64,000 nucleotides of DNA from Rubrivivax sp. Lineage in GTDB: Bacteria; Pseudomonadota; Gammaproteobacteria; Burkholderiales; Burkholderiaceae_C. Below the pieces are notes generated by a model, which saw only the letters and a list, made by a program, of their open reading frames with translations, was not told the origin of the DNA and searched no databases. Where the stretch lies: the NCBI GenBank assembly GCA_016790435.1, contig JAEUPE010000037.1, forward strand, positions 1-64,000, written 5' to 3'. Position numbers and translations under genes: made by a program. Of the stretch, positions 18,878 to 26,324 are shown piece after piece. Positions within the stretch are counted from its first letter, which is position 1. Each line of letters starts with the position of its first letter.

Positions 18878-19606
18878 ATGAACGACAACACCCTGCAAGT
18901 GCGCATCTGGCGCGGCCGCGGCGCCGACGAAGGCCGCTTCGTCGACTACGCCGTGCCGCGCCAGGACAGCCAGACCGTGCTCGACGTCGTCACGCACGTG
19001 CAGCGGGTGCTCGATGCCACGCTGTCGTACCGCTACGCCTGCCGCGTGGGCATGTGCGGCTCGTGTGCGATGACGGTCAACGGCCAGGCGCGCTGGACCT
19101 GCCGCACGCATGTGACCAAGGTGGTCGGCAGTGAAGGCGTGCTCGAGATCGCGCCGCTGGCCCACCTGCCCGTGGTGAAGGATCTGGCCACCGACATGAG
19201 CGAGTTCTTCGACAAGTGGGCGCGCGCGCGCGGGCGCTTCTCGGGCACGCAGACGCGGCATGACGATTTCGCGCGCGTCTCGCCCGCCACGCCCGAGCGT
19301 CAGGCGGCCAATGCCGGCATCGAGTGCATCGGCTGCGCCGTCTGCTACGGATCGTGCGATGTCGTGCAGTGGCGGCCCGACTTCCTGGGGCCGGCGGCGC
19401 TGAACCGCGCCTGGACGTTGGTCAACGATGTGCGCGACACCGAGCGCACCGAGCGCCTGCGCGCGGTGGCCGGCGACGCCGGCTGCCACAGCTGCCATAC
19501 GCAGGGCTCGTGCACCGAGCGCTGCCCCAAAGGCATCGCGCCGACGATTGCCATCGCCGGCCTCAAGCGCACGGTGGCGCGTGCCGCCGTGAAGGGGGAA
19601 CTGTGA
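18878..19606 (+). CDS. Succinate dehydrogenase/fumarate reductase iron-sulfur subunit (SdhB/FrdB-like)
   Basis: 242 aa electron-transfer subunit. An N-terminal ferredoxin domain has 2Fe-2S cysteines in YACRVGMCGSCAM and WTCRTH. The C-terminal domain has CIGCAVCYGSC for a 4Fe-4S cluster and CHTQGSCTERCPKGI for the 3Fe-4S cluster. These would link a flavoprotein to quinone at the membrane. The matching flavoprotein is not next to it but at 22885. Its stop overlaps the GTG of the first membrane anchor. It is probably not the housekeeping TCA-cycle copy, because gene order and neighbours differ. Confidence 0.93.
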   Translation: MNDNTLQVRIWRGRGADEGRFVDYAVPRQDSQTVLDVVTHVQRVLDATLSYRYACRVGMCGSCAMTVNGQARWTCRTHVTKVVGSEGVLEIAPLAHLPVVKDLATDMSEFFDKWARARGRFSGTQTRHDDFARVSPATPERQAANAGIECIGCAVCYGSCDVVQWRPDFLGPAALNRAWTLVNDVRDTERTERLRAVAGDAGCHSCHTQGSCTERCPKGIAPTIAIAGLKRTVARAAVKGEL

Positions 19607-19992
19607 GCGCCACGGCCCGCGCGGCAGTCGGCGGCGCCGAGGCGCGCGACGCAGTCGCACAGGCGCGGCGCTGGTACTGGCAGCGCATGAGCGCGATGGT
19701 GCTGGCCGTGTGCGTGGTGCTGCACCTGGGCGGCATGGTGTGGGCCGCACGCGGCGGCCTCAGCGCGGCCGAGATCCTCTCGCGCACGCAGGGCAACGGG
19801 CTGTTTGCAGCGTTCTATGCCGTGTTCGTGCTCGCCTGCGCGGTGCACGTGCCGATCGGGCTGATGGCCATTGCGCGCGAGTGGTGGCGCTGGCCGCCGG
19901 CCGCTGCGCTGTGGTTCGCGCGCGGCGTCACGGCGGCACTGGTGGTGCTGGGGCTGCGCGCGGTGTGGGGCGTCTACGCGCCCGGCGTGTGA
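19603..19992 (+). CDS. SDH/FRD membrane anchor subunit, first
   Basis: 129 aa with about three hydrophobic spans (MSAMVLAVCVVLHLGGMVW, FAAFYAVFVLACAVHVPIGL, and one near the C-terminus). The His residues in VVLHLGG and CAVHVPIG are candidate heme b ligands. The GTG at 19603 overlaps the sdhB-like stop (GTGA), which decides the start. With the next small membrane protein it forms the quinone-reactive anchor, resembling the FrdC/SdhD class. Sequence alone does not say which. Confidence 0.82.
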   Translation: MSATARAAVGGAEARDAVAQARRWYWQRMSAMVLAVCVVLHLGGMVWAARGGLSAAEILSRTQGNGLFAAFYAVFVLACAVHVPIGLMAIAREWWRWPPAAALWFARGVTAALVVLGLRAVWGVYAPGV

Positions 19993-20008
19993 ATTCAAGG
20001 GCCCCACG

Positions 20009-20362
20009 ATGCGACGCAACGACCACCGCGCCCACGGCCACCCGTCGTGGTGGGCCTTCTGGTTGCACCGCGTATCGGGCCTGCTGCTCGCGCTGTTCCT
20101 GCCGCTGCACTTTCTCGCGCTGGGTCAGGCGCTTGCTGGGCCGGCGGCGCTGGAGGGCTTCCTGCGCTTCGCCGACGCGCCGCTCGTGAAAGCCGCCGAA
20201 TGGGGCCTGGTCACGCTGCTGGCGCTGCACCTGACCGGCGGCGTGCGGCTGCTGCTGATCGAGTTCGGCCGCGCGAGCGACCTGCGCAAGAACTGGATCG
20301 CCGGCGGCATCGGCACGGCCGTCGCTATCGGGCTGGCCTTCGCGCTGGCGCTGCTGAACTGA
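20009..20362 (+). CDS. SDH/FRD membrane anchor subunit, second (SdhC-like)
   Basis: 117 aa with three predicted helices. WLHRVSGLLLALFLPLHFLA matches the SdhC quinone-site pattern (His-Arg-x-Ser-Gly) followed by a His, and ALHLTGGVRLLLIEF matches the heme-ligand helix of SdhC. It follows the first anchor by 16 bases. The presence of both HRxSG and HxxGGxR elements makes a di-heme or mono-heme quinone-linked complex likely rather than a soluble enzyme. Confidence 0.85.
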   Translation: MRRNDHRAHGHPSWWAFWLHRVSGLLLALFLPLHFLALGQALAGPAALEGFLRFADAPLVKAAEWGLVTLLALHLTGGVRLLLIEFGRASDLRKNWIAGGIGTAVAIGLAFALALLN

Positions 20363-20397
20363 CATCATTGCCCGCCACCCCACCCGGAGACATACCC

Positions 20398-21375
20398 ATG
20401 AGGCCTTCCACCACCCGCCGCCATGCGCTCGTTTTCGCCGCACTGCTGGCCGGCGGCGGCAGCGCGCTGGCGCAGGGCGCCTGGCCCGGAAAGCCCGTGC
20501 GCTTGATCGTGCCGTTTGCCCCCGGCGGCTCCACCGACGTGGTGGCGCGCATGGTGGGCCAGCGGCTCTCGGCGCTGTGGGGCCAGCCGGTGGTCATCGA
20601 GAACCGCGCCGGTGCCGGCGGCAACGTCGGCGCCGACGTGGTGGCCAAGGCGGCGGGCGACGGGTACACGCTGTTGATGGCCTCGGGCTCGGTGACGATC
20701 AACCCGGCGCTGTACAAGAAGATGCCCTTCGACACCAGGAAGGACCTGCTGCCGATCACCAACGTCGCGCAGGGGCCGATGCTGGTGGTGGTGCAGGACG
20801 GCTCGCCGCACAAGACGCTGAAGGAACTGATCGCCGCCGCCAAGGCCAGGCCCGGCACGATCAACTTCGCCTCCGCCGGCGTCGGCAGCCAGGTGCATCT
20901 GGCGGGCGAGAACTTCGCCGACGCGGCCGGCGTCGACCTGCAGCACGTGCCCTACAAGGGCGAGGCGCTGGGCTACAACGACCTCGTCGCCGGGCAGGTG
21001 CAGATGATGGTGGGCAACTTCGCTGCCGCCTCAGCGCTGCTGGCGCCCAACCGCCTGCGCGCGTTGGCCGTCACCAGCCGCCAGCGGATGCCGCAGCTGC
21101 CCGAGGTGCCCACCGCGCATGAAGCCGGATTGCCGAAGTTCGAGAGCATCGGCTGGTTTGGCCTGTTCGCGCCGGCCGGCACGCCGGCGGCGGTGATCCA
21201 GAAGGTGCAGCGCGACGTGGCCCGGGTCATGGGCGAGACCGAGATCAAGGCGCGGCTGTACGTGCAGGGCATGACGCCGGTGGTCAACAGTACCGCCGAC
21301 TTCACGCGCCAGATCGACCAGGAGCTCGAGCGCTGGGCCAAGGTCGTGGCGGCACGCAAGCTCCAGGCGAACTGA
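20398..21375 (+). CDS. Bug family substrate-binding protein (tripartite tricarboxylate transporter type)
   Basis: 325 aa periplasmic protein. The signal peptide (RRHALVFAALLAGGGSALAQ) is followed by the Bug hallmark WPGKPVRLIVPFAPGGSTDV and the HVPYKG motif. Bug proteins bind carboxylated ligands for TctAB-type permeases; no TctA/TctB genes are in the window, so it either uses a permease from elsewhere or acts as a sensor. It is inserted between the SDH anchor genes and the fumarase genes, which suggests the cluster handles an exogenous di- or tricarboxylate. Confidence 0.93.
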   Translation: MRPSTTRRHALVFAALLAGGGSALAQGAWPGKPVRLIVPFAPGGSTDVVARMVGQRLSALWGQPVVIENRAGAGGNVGADVVAKAAGDGYTLLMASGSVTINPALYKKMPFDTRKDLLPITNVAQGPMLVVVQDGSPHKTLKELIAAAKARPGTINFASAGVGSQVHLAGENFADAAGVDLQHVPYKGEALGYNDLVAGQVQMMVGNFAAASALLAPNRLRALAVTSRQRMPQLPEVPTAHEAGLPKFESIGWFGLFAPAGTPAAVIQKVQRDVARVMGETEIKARLYVQGMTPVVNSTADFTRQIDQELERWAKVVAARKLQAN

Positions 21376-21383
21376 GCGCGGCG

Positions 21384-22259
21384 ATGAACATCGACTTGCA
21401 GGCCGTCGAGGACGCCGCCAAGGCGCTCTACATCCGCGCGCTGAAGGTGCTGCCGCCGGACATCAAGGACGGCTTCACGCGCTTGCAGCAGCAAGAGTCG
21501 GGGGCCACCGCGCAGTCGCTGCTGGGCACGATGGTGCGCAACATCGCCGTGGCCGAGCAGACCGACAACCTGTTGTGCCAGGACACCGGCATCCCGATCT
21601 ACAACGTCACCCTCGGCCGTGACGTGCAGGTCGATGGCGTCGAGCTGCAGCAGGCCCTGGTGCGGGGCTGCGCCCGAGCGACGCGCGAGTACCCGCTGCG
21701 CAGCTCGGTCGTGCATCCGCTCACGCGCAAGAACGAGCACACGTCCTGCGGCATCGGCGTGCCGGTGATCCATATCGGCTTCGACGCCACGCCCGAGACG
21801 CTGACGATCGAGATGATTCCCAAGGGCAGCGGCAGCGAGAACGGCTCGTTCCTGCGCATGGCGGTGCCCGCCGAGGGCGTTGATGCGATCAAGACCTTCG
21901 TCATCGACAGCGTGCTGGCGGCCGGCGGCAAGACCTGCCCGCCCACCATCGTGGGCGTGGGGCTGGGGGGCACGTCGGATCTGGTCGTGGCGCTGGCCAA
22001 GCGCGCGGCCACGCGGGCGTTGGGCAGCACCTGCGCCGACCCCGACGGCGCGGCGCTCGAGCGGCAGCTGAGCGCGGCCGTCAACCAGCTCGGCGTCGGC
22101 CCGCAGGGCCTGGGCGGCGACTCGACCGCGTTCGCGGTGCACATCGAACTCGCCGCCACTCACATCACGATGAACCCGATCGCGGTCAACATGCAGTGCC
22201 ACTCGGCACGGCGCGCCCGCGCCACCTTCACGCCGGCCGGCGTGAGCTACGGCTTCTAG
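21384..22259 (+). CDS. Class I fumarate hydratase-type alpha subunit (TtdA/FumA N-terminal-like)
   Basis: 291 aa. It carries the iron-sulfur cysteines expected of class I hydro-lyases: LLCQDTGIPIYNV, GKTCPPTIVGVGLGGT and NMQCHSARR, plus the PKGSGSENGS loop. Members hydrate fumarate, mesaconate or dehydrate tartrate, depending on branch, using an oxygen-sensitive 4Fe-4S cluster. The beta subunit follows after 17 bases. Placement between SDH genes supports hydration of the unsaturated dicarboxylate made by that complex. Fumarase, mesaconase and tartrate dehydratase cannot be separated by reading. Confidence 0.92.
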   Translation: MNIDLQAVEDAAKALYIRALKVLPPDIKDGFTRLQQQESGATAQSLLGTMVRNIAVAEQTDNLLCQDTGIPIYNVTLGRDVQVDGVELQQALVRGCARATREYPLRSSVVHPLTRKNEHTSCGIGVPVIHIGFDATPETLTIEMIPKGSGSENGSFLRMAVPAEGVDAIKTFVIDSVLAAGGKTCPPTIVGVGLGGTSDLVVALAKRAATRALGSTCADPDGAALERQLSAAVNQLGVGPQGLGGDSTAFAVHIELAATHITMNPIAVNMQCHSARRARATFTPAGVSYGF

Positions 22260-22276
22260 CCGCGCAGGGACGGCCC

Positions 22277-22888
22277 ATGACCCACCACGTGCTGGAGATG
22301 CCCGTCACCGAGGCGCAGGTGCGCGCACTGCGCATCGACGACACCGTGACGTTGCAGCGAACGCTGTACGGCATTCGCGACGCGACGCAGATCCACCTGT
22401 TCGACCGCGGCCGCCGCACGCGGCTGGATCTGCGCGGCCACGCGGTGATCCACACCGCGCCCAACGTGCGCAAGGTGCCGGTCACTGCCGAGCACCCCGC
22501 CGGCTACGCGCCGGTGTGCATCGGCACCACCACGTCCGACCGCATGGAGCGCTTCACGCAGCCGCTGATGGCGCGCGAGGGCGTGCGCCTGATCATCGGC
22601 AAAGGGGGGCTGCGCGACGGCTCGTCGCAGGTCTTCGCCGAGTTGGGCGGCGCGTACCTGGCCATCGTCGGCGGCACGGCGGCGCTGGAGACGACCTGGA
22701 TCGAGCGCATCGAGGACGTCGACCTCGATGACCTGAACCCCGAGAGCCTGTGGCGCTTCGCGATCCGTGATTTCGGGCCGCTGCGGGTGGCGATGGACAG
22801 CCACGGCGGCAGCCTGTACCGCACGGTGCAAGCCGACAGCGCGGCACGGCGGGCGCAGGTGCTGGCGTCGCTGGGAGTCAAACCATGA
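22277..22888 (+). CDS. Class I fumarate hydratase-type beta subunit (TtdB/FumA C-terminal-like)
   Basis: 203 aa, usual for the beta subunit. Family landmarks are GHAVIHTAPNVRKV, the GTTTSDRM segment and LIIGKGGLRDGSSQVF. The start at ATG 22277 is 17 bases after the alpha stop. The stop overlaps the ATG of the flavoprotein at 22885 (ATGA), so the hydratase and the dehydrogenase flavoprotein are translationally coupled. This strongly suggests they act on successive intermediates. Confidence 0.93.
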   Translation: MTHHVLEMPVTEAQVRALRIDDTVTLQRTLYGIRDATQIHLFDRGRRTRLDLRGHAVIHTAPNVRKVPVTAEHPAGYAPVCIGTTTSDRMERFTQPLMAREGVRLIIGKGGLRDGSSQVFAELGGAYLAIVGGTAALETTWIERIEDVDLDDLNPESLWRFAIRDFGPLRVAMDSHGGSLYRTVQADSAARRAQVLASLGVKP

Positions 22889-24645
22889 CTGTCGCGAACA
22901 ACGCAGGCGCAGCGGCGCAGCGCTCCGGTCTGCGCCGCGTGCAGACCGACATCCTGATCCTCGGCTCGGGCGGGGCCGGCCTGTTCGCGGCGCTGCACGC
23001 GCACCAGCGATCGCCGCGGCTGAAGATCACCGTCGCGGTCAAAGGGCTGCTGGGCAAGTGTGGCTGCACGCGCATGGTGCAGGGTGGCTACAACGTCGCG
23101 CTGGCGGCGGGTGATTCGGTGGAGCGCCACTTCATGGACACCATCGACGGCAGCAAGTGGCTCGCCGACCAGGACCTGGCATGGACGCTGGTGGCCACCG
23201 CCGTCGAGCGCGTCCGCGAACTCGAGAACGAGCTCGGCTGCTTTTTCGACCGCAACCCCGACGGCAGCATCCACCAGAAGGCCTTTGCCGGCCAGACCTT
23301 CGACCGCACGGTACACAAGGGCGACCTCACCGGCATCGAGATCATCAACCGCCTGGCCGAGCAGGTGTGGGCGCGCGGCATCGAGCGGCTGGAGGAGCAC
23401 CGCGCCATCGAGCTCGTGAAGACGCCGGCCGGCGACGCACTGGCCGGCGTGCTGATGATCGACATGCGCAGCGGCCAGTATGTGTTCGTGCAGGCCAAGG
23501 CCGTGCTGCTGGCTACCGGTGGCGGGCCTACCATGTACAAGTACCACACGCCGTCGGGCGACAAGAGTTGTGACGGTCTGGCGATGGCCCTGCGCGCCGG
23601 GCTTCCGCTGCGCGACATGGAGATGGTGCAGTTTCACCCCACGGGTCTCCTGGCCGGCGGCGGCACCCGCATGACCGGCACGGTGCTCGAAGAAGGCCTG
23701 CGCGGTGCCGGCGGCTGGCTGCTCAACGGCGAGGGCGAGCGATTCATGTCGCGCTACGACGAGCGCGCCGAACGCGCCACGCGCGACATCGTGAGCCGCT
23801 CGATCTTTCGCGAGATGCGCGATGGCCGCACCACGCGCCACGGCGGCGTGTGGCTGCAGATGCACCACCTGGGCGCCGACCACGTCCGCCGCCAGTTCAA
23901 GGGCATGGTCGAGCGCTGCGCCGACTGCGGCTTCGACCTCGCCGGCGGCCGCGTGGAGGTGGTGCCTACCGCGCACTACATGATGGGCGGCGTGGTGTTC
24001 GCGCCCGATACCTGCACGCCGCTGCCGGCGCTGTTTGCTGCCGGCGAGGACACCGGCGGCGTGCACGGCGCCAACCGCCTGGGTGGCAATGGCGTGGCCA
24101 ACTCCACCGTCTTCGGCGGCATTGCCGGCGACACGATGGCCGACTGGGTGCAGCGCGAAGGGAGCTTCCGCGCGCCCGACGAGGCCGCCATCACCGCCGC
24201 CGTGGCGCGCGCCGAGGCACCGTTCCACCAGCGCGGCGGCGACCTGGAGGCCGTGCGCGAGGCGCTGTACGACTGCATGTGGAGCGATGTGGGCATCCTG
24301 CGCACAGCGACATCGCTGCAGCGCGCCCTGCAGCGGCTTGGCGAGCTCGACACGCAACTCGCGCGCACGGGCGTGGCCGACGTGGACCGCGCCTTCCACA
24401 TGGGCTGGCATGACTGGCTGAACCTGAAGAATCTGGTGGCCGTCAGCCGCCTGATCACACTGTCTGCGCTGGCGCGCGAAGATTCGCGCGGCGCTCACTT
24501 CCGCGAGGACTTTCCCGAAGCGAGTGCGCTCGACACCTCGCACTACATCGTCGTGCGCCAACGCGGCGACGCGCTGGACCTCACGCGCGAGCCGGTGCGC
24601 TTTACGCGTGTGGCGCCGGGGCAGAGCCTGCTGGCGGCTGCTTGA
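22885..24645 (+). CDS. SDH/FRD-type flavoprotein subunit lacking the flavin-linking His
   Basis: 586 aa SdhA/FrdA-family flavoprotein. FAD motif: DILILGSGGAGLFAALHAH. Catalytic elements present: FHPTG with the substrate His (about residue 250), EEGLRGAGGWLLN with the proton-transfer Arg, PTAHYMMGG, and GANRLGGN. The region that in SdhA/FrdA reads SHTVxAQGG here reads GCTRMVQGG, so the His that bonds FAD covalently aligns with Cys 61. It is presumably the catalytic partner of the proteins at 18878-20362 but is encoded after the fumarase pair. It may favour fumarate-type reduction, hold FAD non-covalently or by a cysteinyl bond, or act on a succinate analogue. Confidence 0.92.
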   Translation: MTVANNAGAAAQRSGLRRVQTDILILGSGGAGLFAALHAHQRSPRLKITVAVKGLLGKCGCTRMVQGGYNVALAAGDSVERHFMDTIDGSKWLADQDLAWTLVATAVERVRELENELGCFFDRNPDGSIHQKAFAGQTFDRTVHKGDLTGIEIINRLAEQVWARGIERLEEHRAIELVKTPAGDALAGVLMIDMRSGQYVFVQAKAVLLATGGGPTMYKYHTPSGDKSCDGLAMALRAGLPLRDMEMVQFHPTGLLAGGGTRMTGTVLEEGLRGAGGWLLNGEGERFMSRYDERAERATRDIVSRSIFREMRDGRTTRHGGVWLQMHHLGADHVRRQFKGMVERCADCGFDLAGGRVEVVPTAHYMMGGVVFAPDTCTPLPALFAAGEDTGGVHGANRLGGNGVANSTVFGGIAGDTMADWVQREGSFRAPDEAAITAAVARAEAPFHQRGGDLEAVREALYDCMWSDVGILRTATSLQRALQRLGELDTQLARTGVADVDRAFHMGWHDWLNLKNLVAVSRLITLSALAREDSRGAHFREDFPEASALDTSHYIVVRQRGDALDLTREPVRFTRVAPGQSLLAAA

Positions 24646-24989
24646 GCGCGCCGGGCCCCTCCCAAGCGCTCGTTCTGGGGCACGGAGTGCGCAGGGTCGC
24701 GCGGTGACCGAGCTGTCGCTGCCCGAGCTGGCCGCCACGTGCGCAGCCATCACGTTGGCGTGTTTGGGTTCGGCGGCATCGGCGCCAACGTGGTTGCACC
24801 GCCGCTGCTGGGCCACATGATGAGGCTGCGCTTCGCGGTCGCTGCTGCTGGGCGCGCGCCTGCTCGCTGGAGGCGGCGCGCGTGGGACTGGGTGAGTTGA
24901 TGTCCGCGCCCCCGGGCCAGGGCCGCCGGGGCCGCCGTTCGTAGAGGCCGGCAGGGATCCAGCCCTAGGCACGGGCTTCGGGCAGTGCC
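24646..24989. other. 344-bp gap without a clear gene; possible decayed coding remnant
   Basis: No intact gene is seen. On the plus strand GTG at 24704 starts TELSLPELAATCAA, and one frame over the reading continues HHVGVFGFGGIGANVVAPPL to about 24840. This looks like one protein segment broken by a frameshift and then lost. I do not recognise the family. No terminator with a T-tract is visible. Confidence 0.3.
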
Positions 24990-25811
24990 ATGATGGCCCG
25001 CACGATGAACCCCTTCCGTCAGTTGCTGCGCGGGCGCGGCGCCAAGCCGCCGGTGGGAACCTGGATCGTCTCCGCCAGCCCCATCGTCGCCGAGGCCGTG
25101 GGCCACGCCGGCTTCGACTGGGGCGTGCTCGACATGGAGCATGCGCCGCTCGACCTGATGACGCTCGTGCACCTGCTGCAGGCCGTGGGCAACACGAAGA
25201 TGGTGCCGGTGGTGCGCGTGCCTTGGAACGACACGGTGATGGTCAAGCGTGTGCTCGACGCGGGCGCCGAGACGCTGCTGTTCCCCTTCATCCAGAACGC
25301 CGAGGAGGCGGCGCGCGCGGTGGCTGCCACGCGCTTTCCGCCCGACGGCGTGCGCGGCATGGCGGCGATGGGGCGCGCCTCGCGCTATGGCACGACGCCC
25401 GACTTCTACCGCGCGGCCAACAAGCAGATCGGCGTCGTCGTGCAGCTCGAGTCGCCGCAGGCCATCGCGCAGCTCGAGACGATCGCCGCCGTGCCGGGGG
25501 TGGACGCGCTCTTCGTCGGCCCGGGCGACCTCTCGGGCACGATGGGTCATGTCGGCCAGCTCACCCACCCCGCGGTGATGGCGCTGATGGCCGATGCGGC
25601 GCAGCGCGCCCGCGCCATCGGCAAGCCCATCGGCAGCGTCGGCACGACGCCGGAGGTCGTGACCCGCTACCGCGCCGCCGGCTACGACTTCCTGGCCGTG
25701 GCGAGTGACCTGGCGCTGCTGATGCGCGGGGCCACCGCGGCGGCGCAGGCTCTGCGCCAGGGCGACAGCGCCTCGCACGTGCACACGCTGGCCGAGGGTA
25801 CGCGCACCTAG
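24990..25811 (+). CDS. HpcH/HpaI aldolase family protein
   Basis: 273 aa class II pyruvate-type aldolase. Key residues are visible: DMEHAP with the catalytic His, PVVRVPWND with the substrate-binding Arg, QLESPQ with a metal-binding Glu, and FVGPGDLSG with the metal-binding Asp. HpaI cleaves 4-hydroxy-2-oxoheptanedioate to pyruvate plus succinate semialdehyde; other members act on shorter hydroxy-oxo acids. A succinate-semialdehyde dehydrogenase lies 0.5 kb away, which makes the HpaI-like reaction attractive (inference). Starts at 24990, 24993 or 25005 are all possible; I give the first. Confidence 0.92.
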   Translation: MMARTMNPFRQLLRGRGAKPPVGTWIVSASPIVAEAVGHAGFDWGVLDMEHAPLDLMTLVHLLQAVGNTKMVPVVRVPWNDTVMVKRVLDAGAETLLFPFIQNAEEAARAVAATRFPPDGVRGMAAMGRASRYGTTPDFYRAANKQIGVVVQLESPQAIAQLETIAAVPGVDALFVGPGDLSGTMGHVGQLTHPAVMALMADAAQRARAIGKPIGSVGTTPEVVTRYRAAGYDFLAVASDLALLMRGATAAAQALRQGDSASHVHTLAEGTRT

Positions 25812-26071
25812 GCTGGCCGCCGGGCAGGTCCCGGTCGGGCGGCGTCCGTCTTCCCCGGGCGAGCGGCCGCGCTCACCGATCGAATGTGAGTGACAACTCG
25901 CACTCGCCCGACGCCATTCGGCAGAAATGGCCGTGGTTGCAGCCGCAACTTCGTGACACACCCTCCGAACGCGGGGGGTGGCATCGTTCACCCCCCCAGG
26001 ACGCAGGACGCATGTCGGGCCAGCAGCCAGATCCCCCGCGCCGATGGTCACGAAGAAGGAGGAAACCCACG

Positions 26072-26284
26072 ATGAAGCCGCAAGCACTGCTCGATGCCGG
26101 ACTGCGCGAACTGCGCCTGCCCGACCCGCACTCGGTCGCGGACCTGCCCACTTCCGCCGTGGGGGCCGTGCTGACGATGCTGCGCGCGGCCATGGTGGTG
26201 GCGGCCTTGACGGCGCTCGCCTCCCTGTCGACCCCGGCGGCCCACGCAGCCGTGCCGCAGGCCGCCAACCAGGCACTGCTGTAG
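26072..26284 (+). CDS. Small protein of unknown function, one membrane segment or signal peptide
   Basis: 70 aa. The start at ATG 26072 is decided by AAGGAGG at 26056-26062, nine bases upstream and one of the best ribosome sites in the window. Residues 1-25 are polar; residues about 31-60 are hydrophobic (VGAVLTMLRAAMVVAALTAL) and end in a signal-peptidase-like AAHAA, leaving only a short tail. It is not recognised. Similar short proteins sit next to aldehyde dehydrogenase genes in some betaproteobacteria, but I cannot name a family. An open frame extends back to GTG 25886, but without such a site. Confidence 0.55.
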   Translation: MKPQALLDAGLRELRLPDPHSVADLPTSAVGAVLTMLRAAMVVAALTALASLSTPAAHAAVPQAANQALL

Positions 26285-26293
26285 GTGGCCGGA

Positions 26294-26312
26294 CCGGGCC
26301 AGCCGAGCCCGG
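26294..26312. terminator. Hairpin between convergent genes
   Basis: CCGGGC (26294-26299) pairs with GCCCGG (26307-26312), just after the small-protein stop and before the 3' end of the gabD-like gene. It could end transcripts from both sides. There is no T-tract. Confidence 0.35.
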
Positions 26313-26324
26313 CGTCGATCGGGC

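Noticed and set aside
16769..19750. Minus-strand open frame of 993 codons
   Set aside because: The real permease occupies only the part below 17605; the rest is antisense to lacI-like and sdhB-like genes.
25886..26284. Longer 132-codon version of the small protein
   Set aside because: No ribosome site at 25886, whereas the ATG at 26072 has AAGGAGG at ideal spacing.
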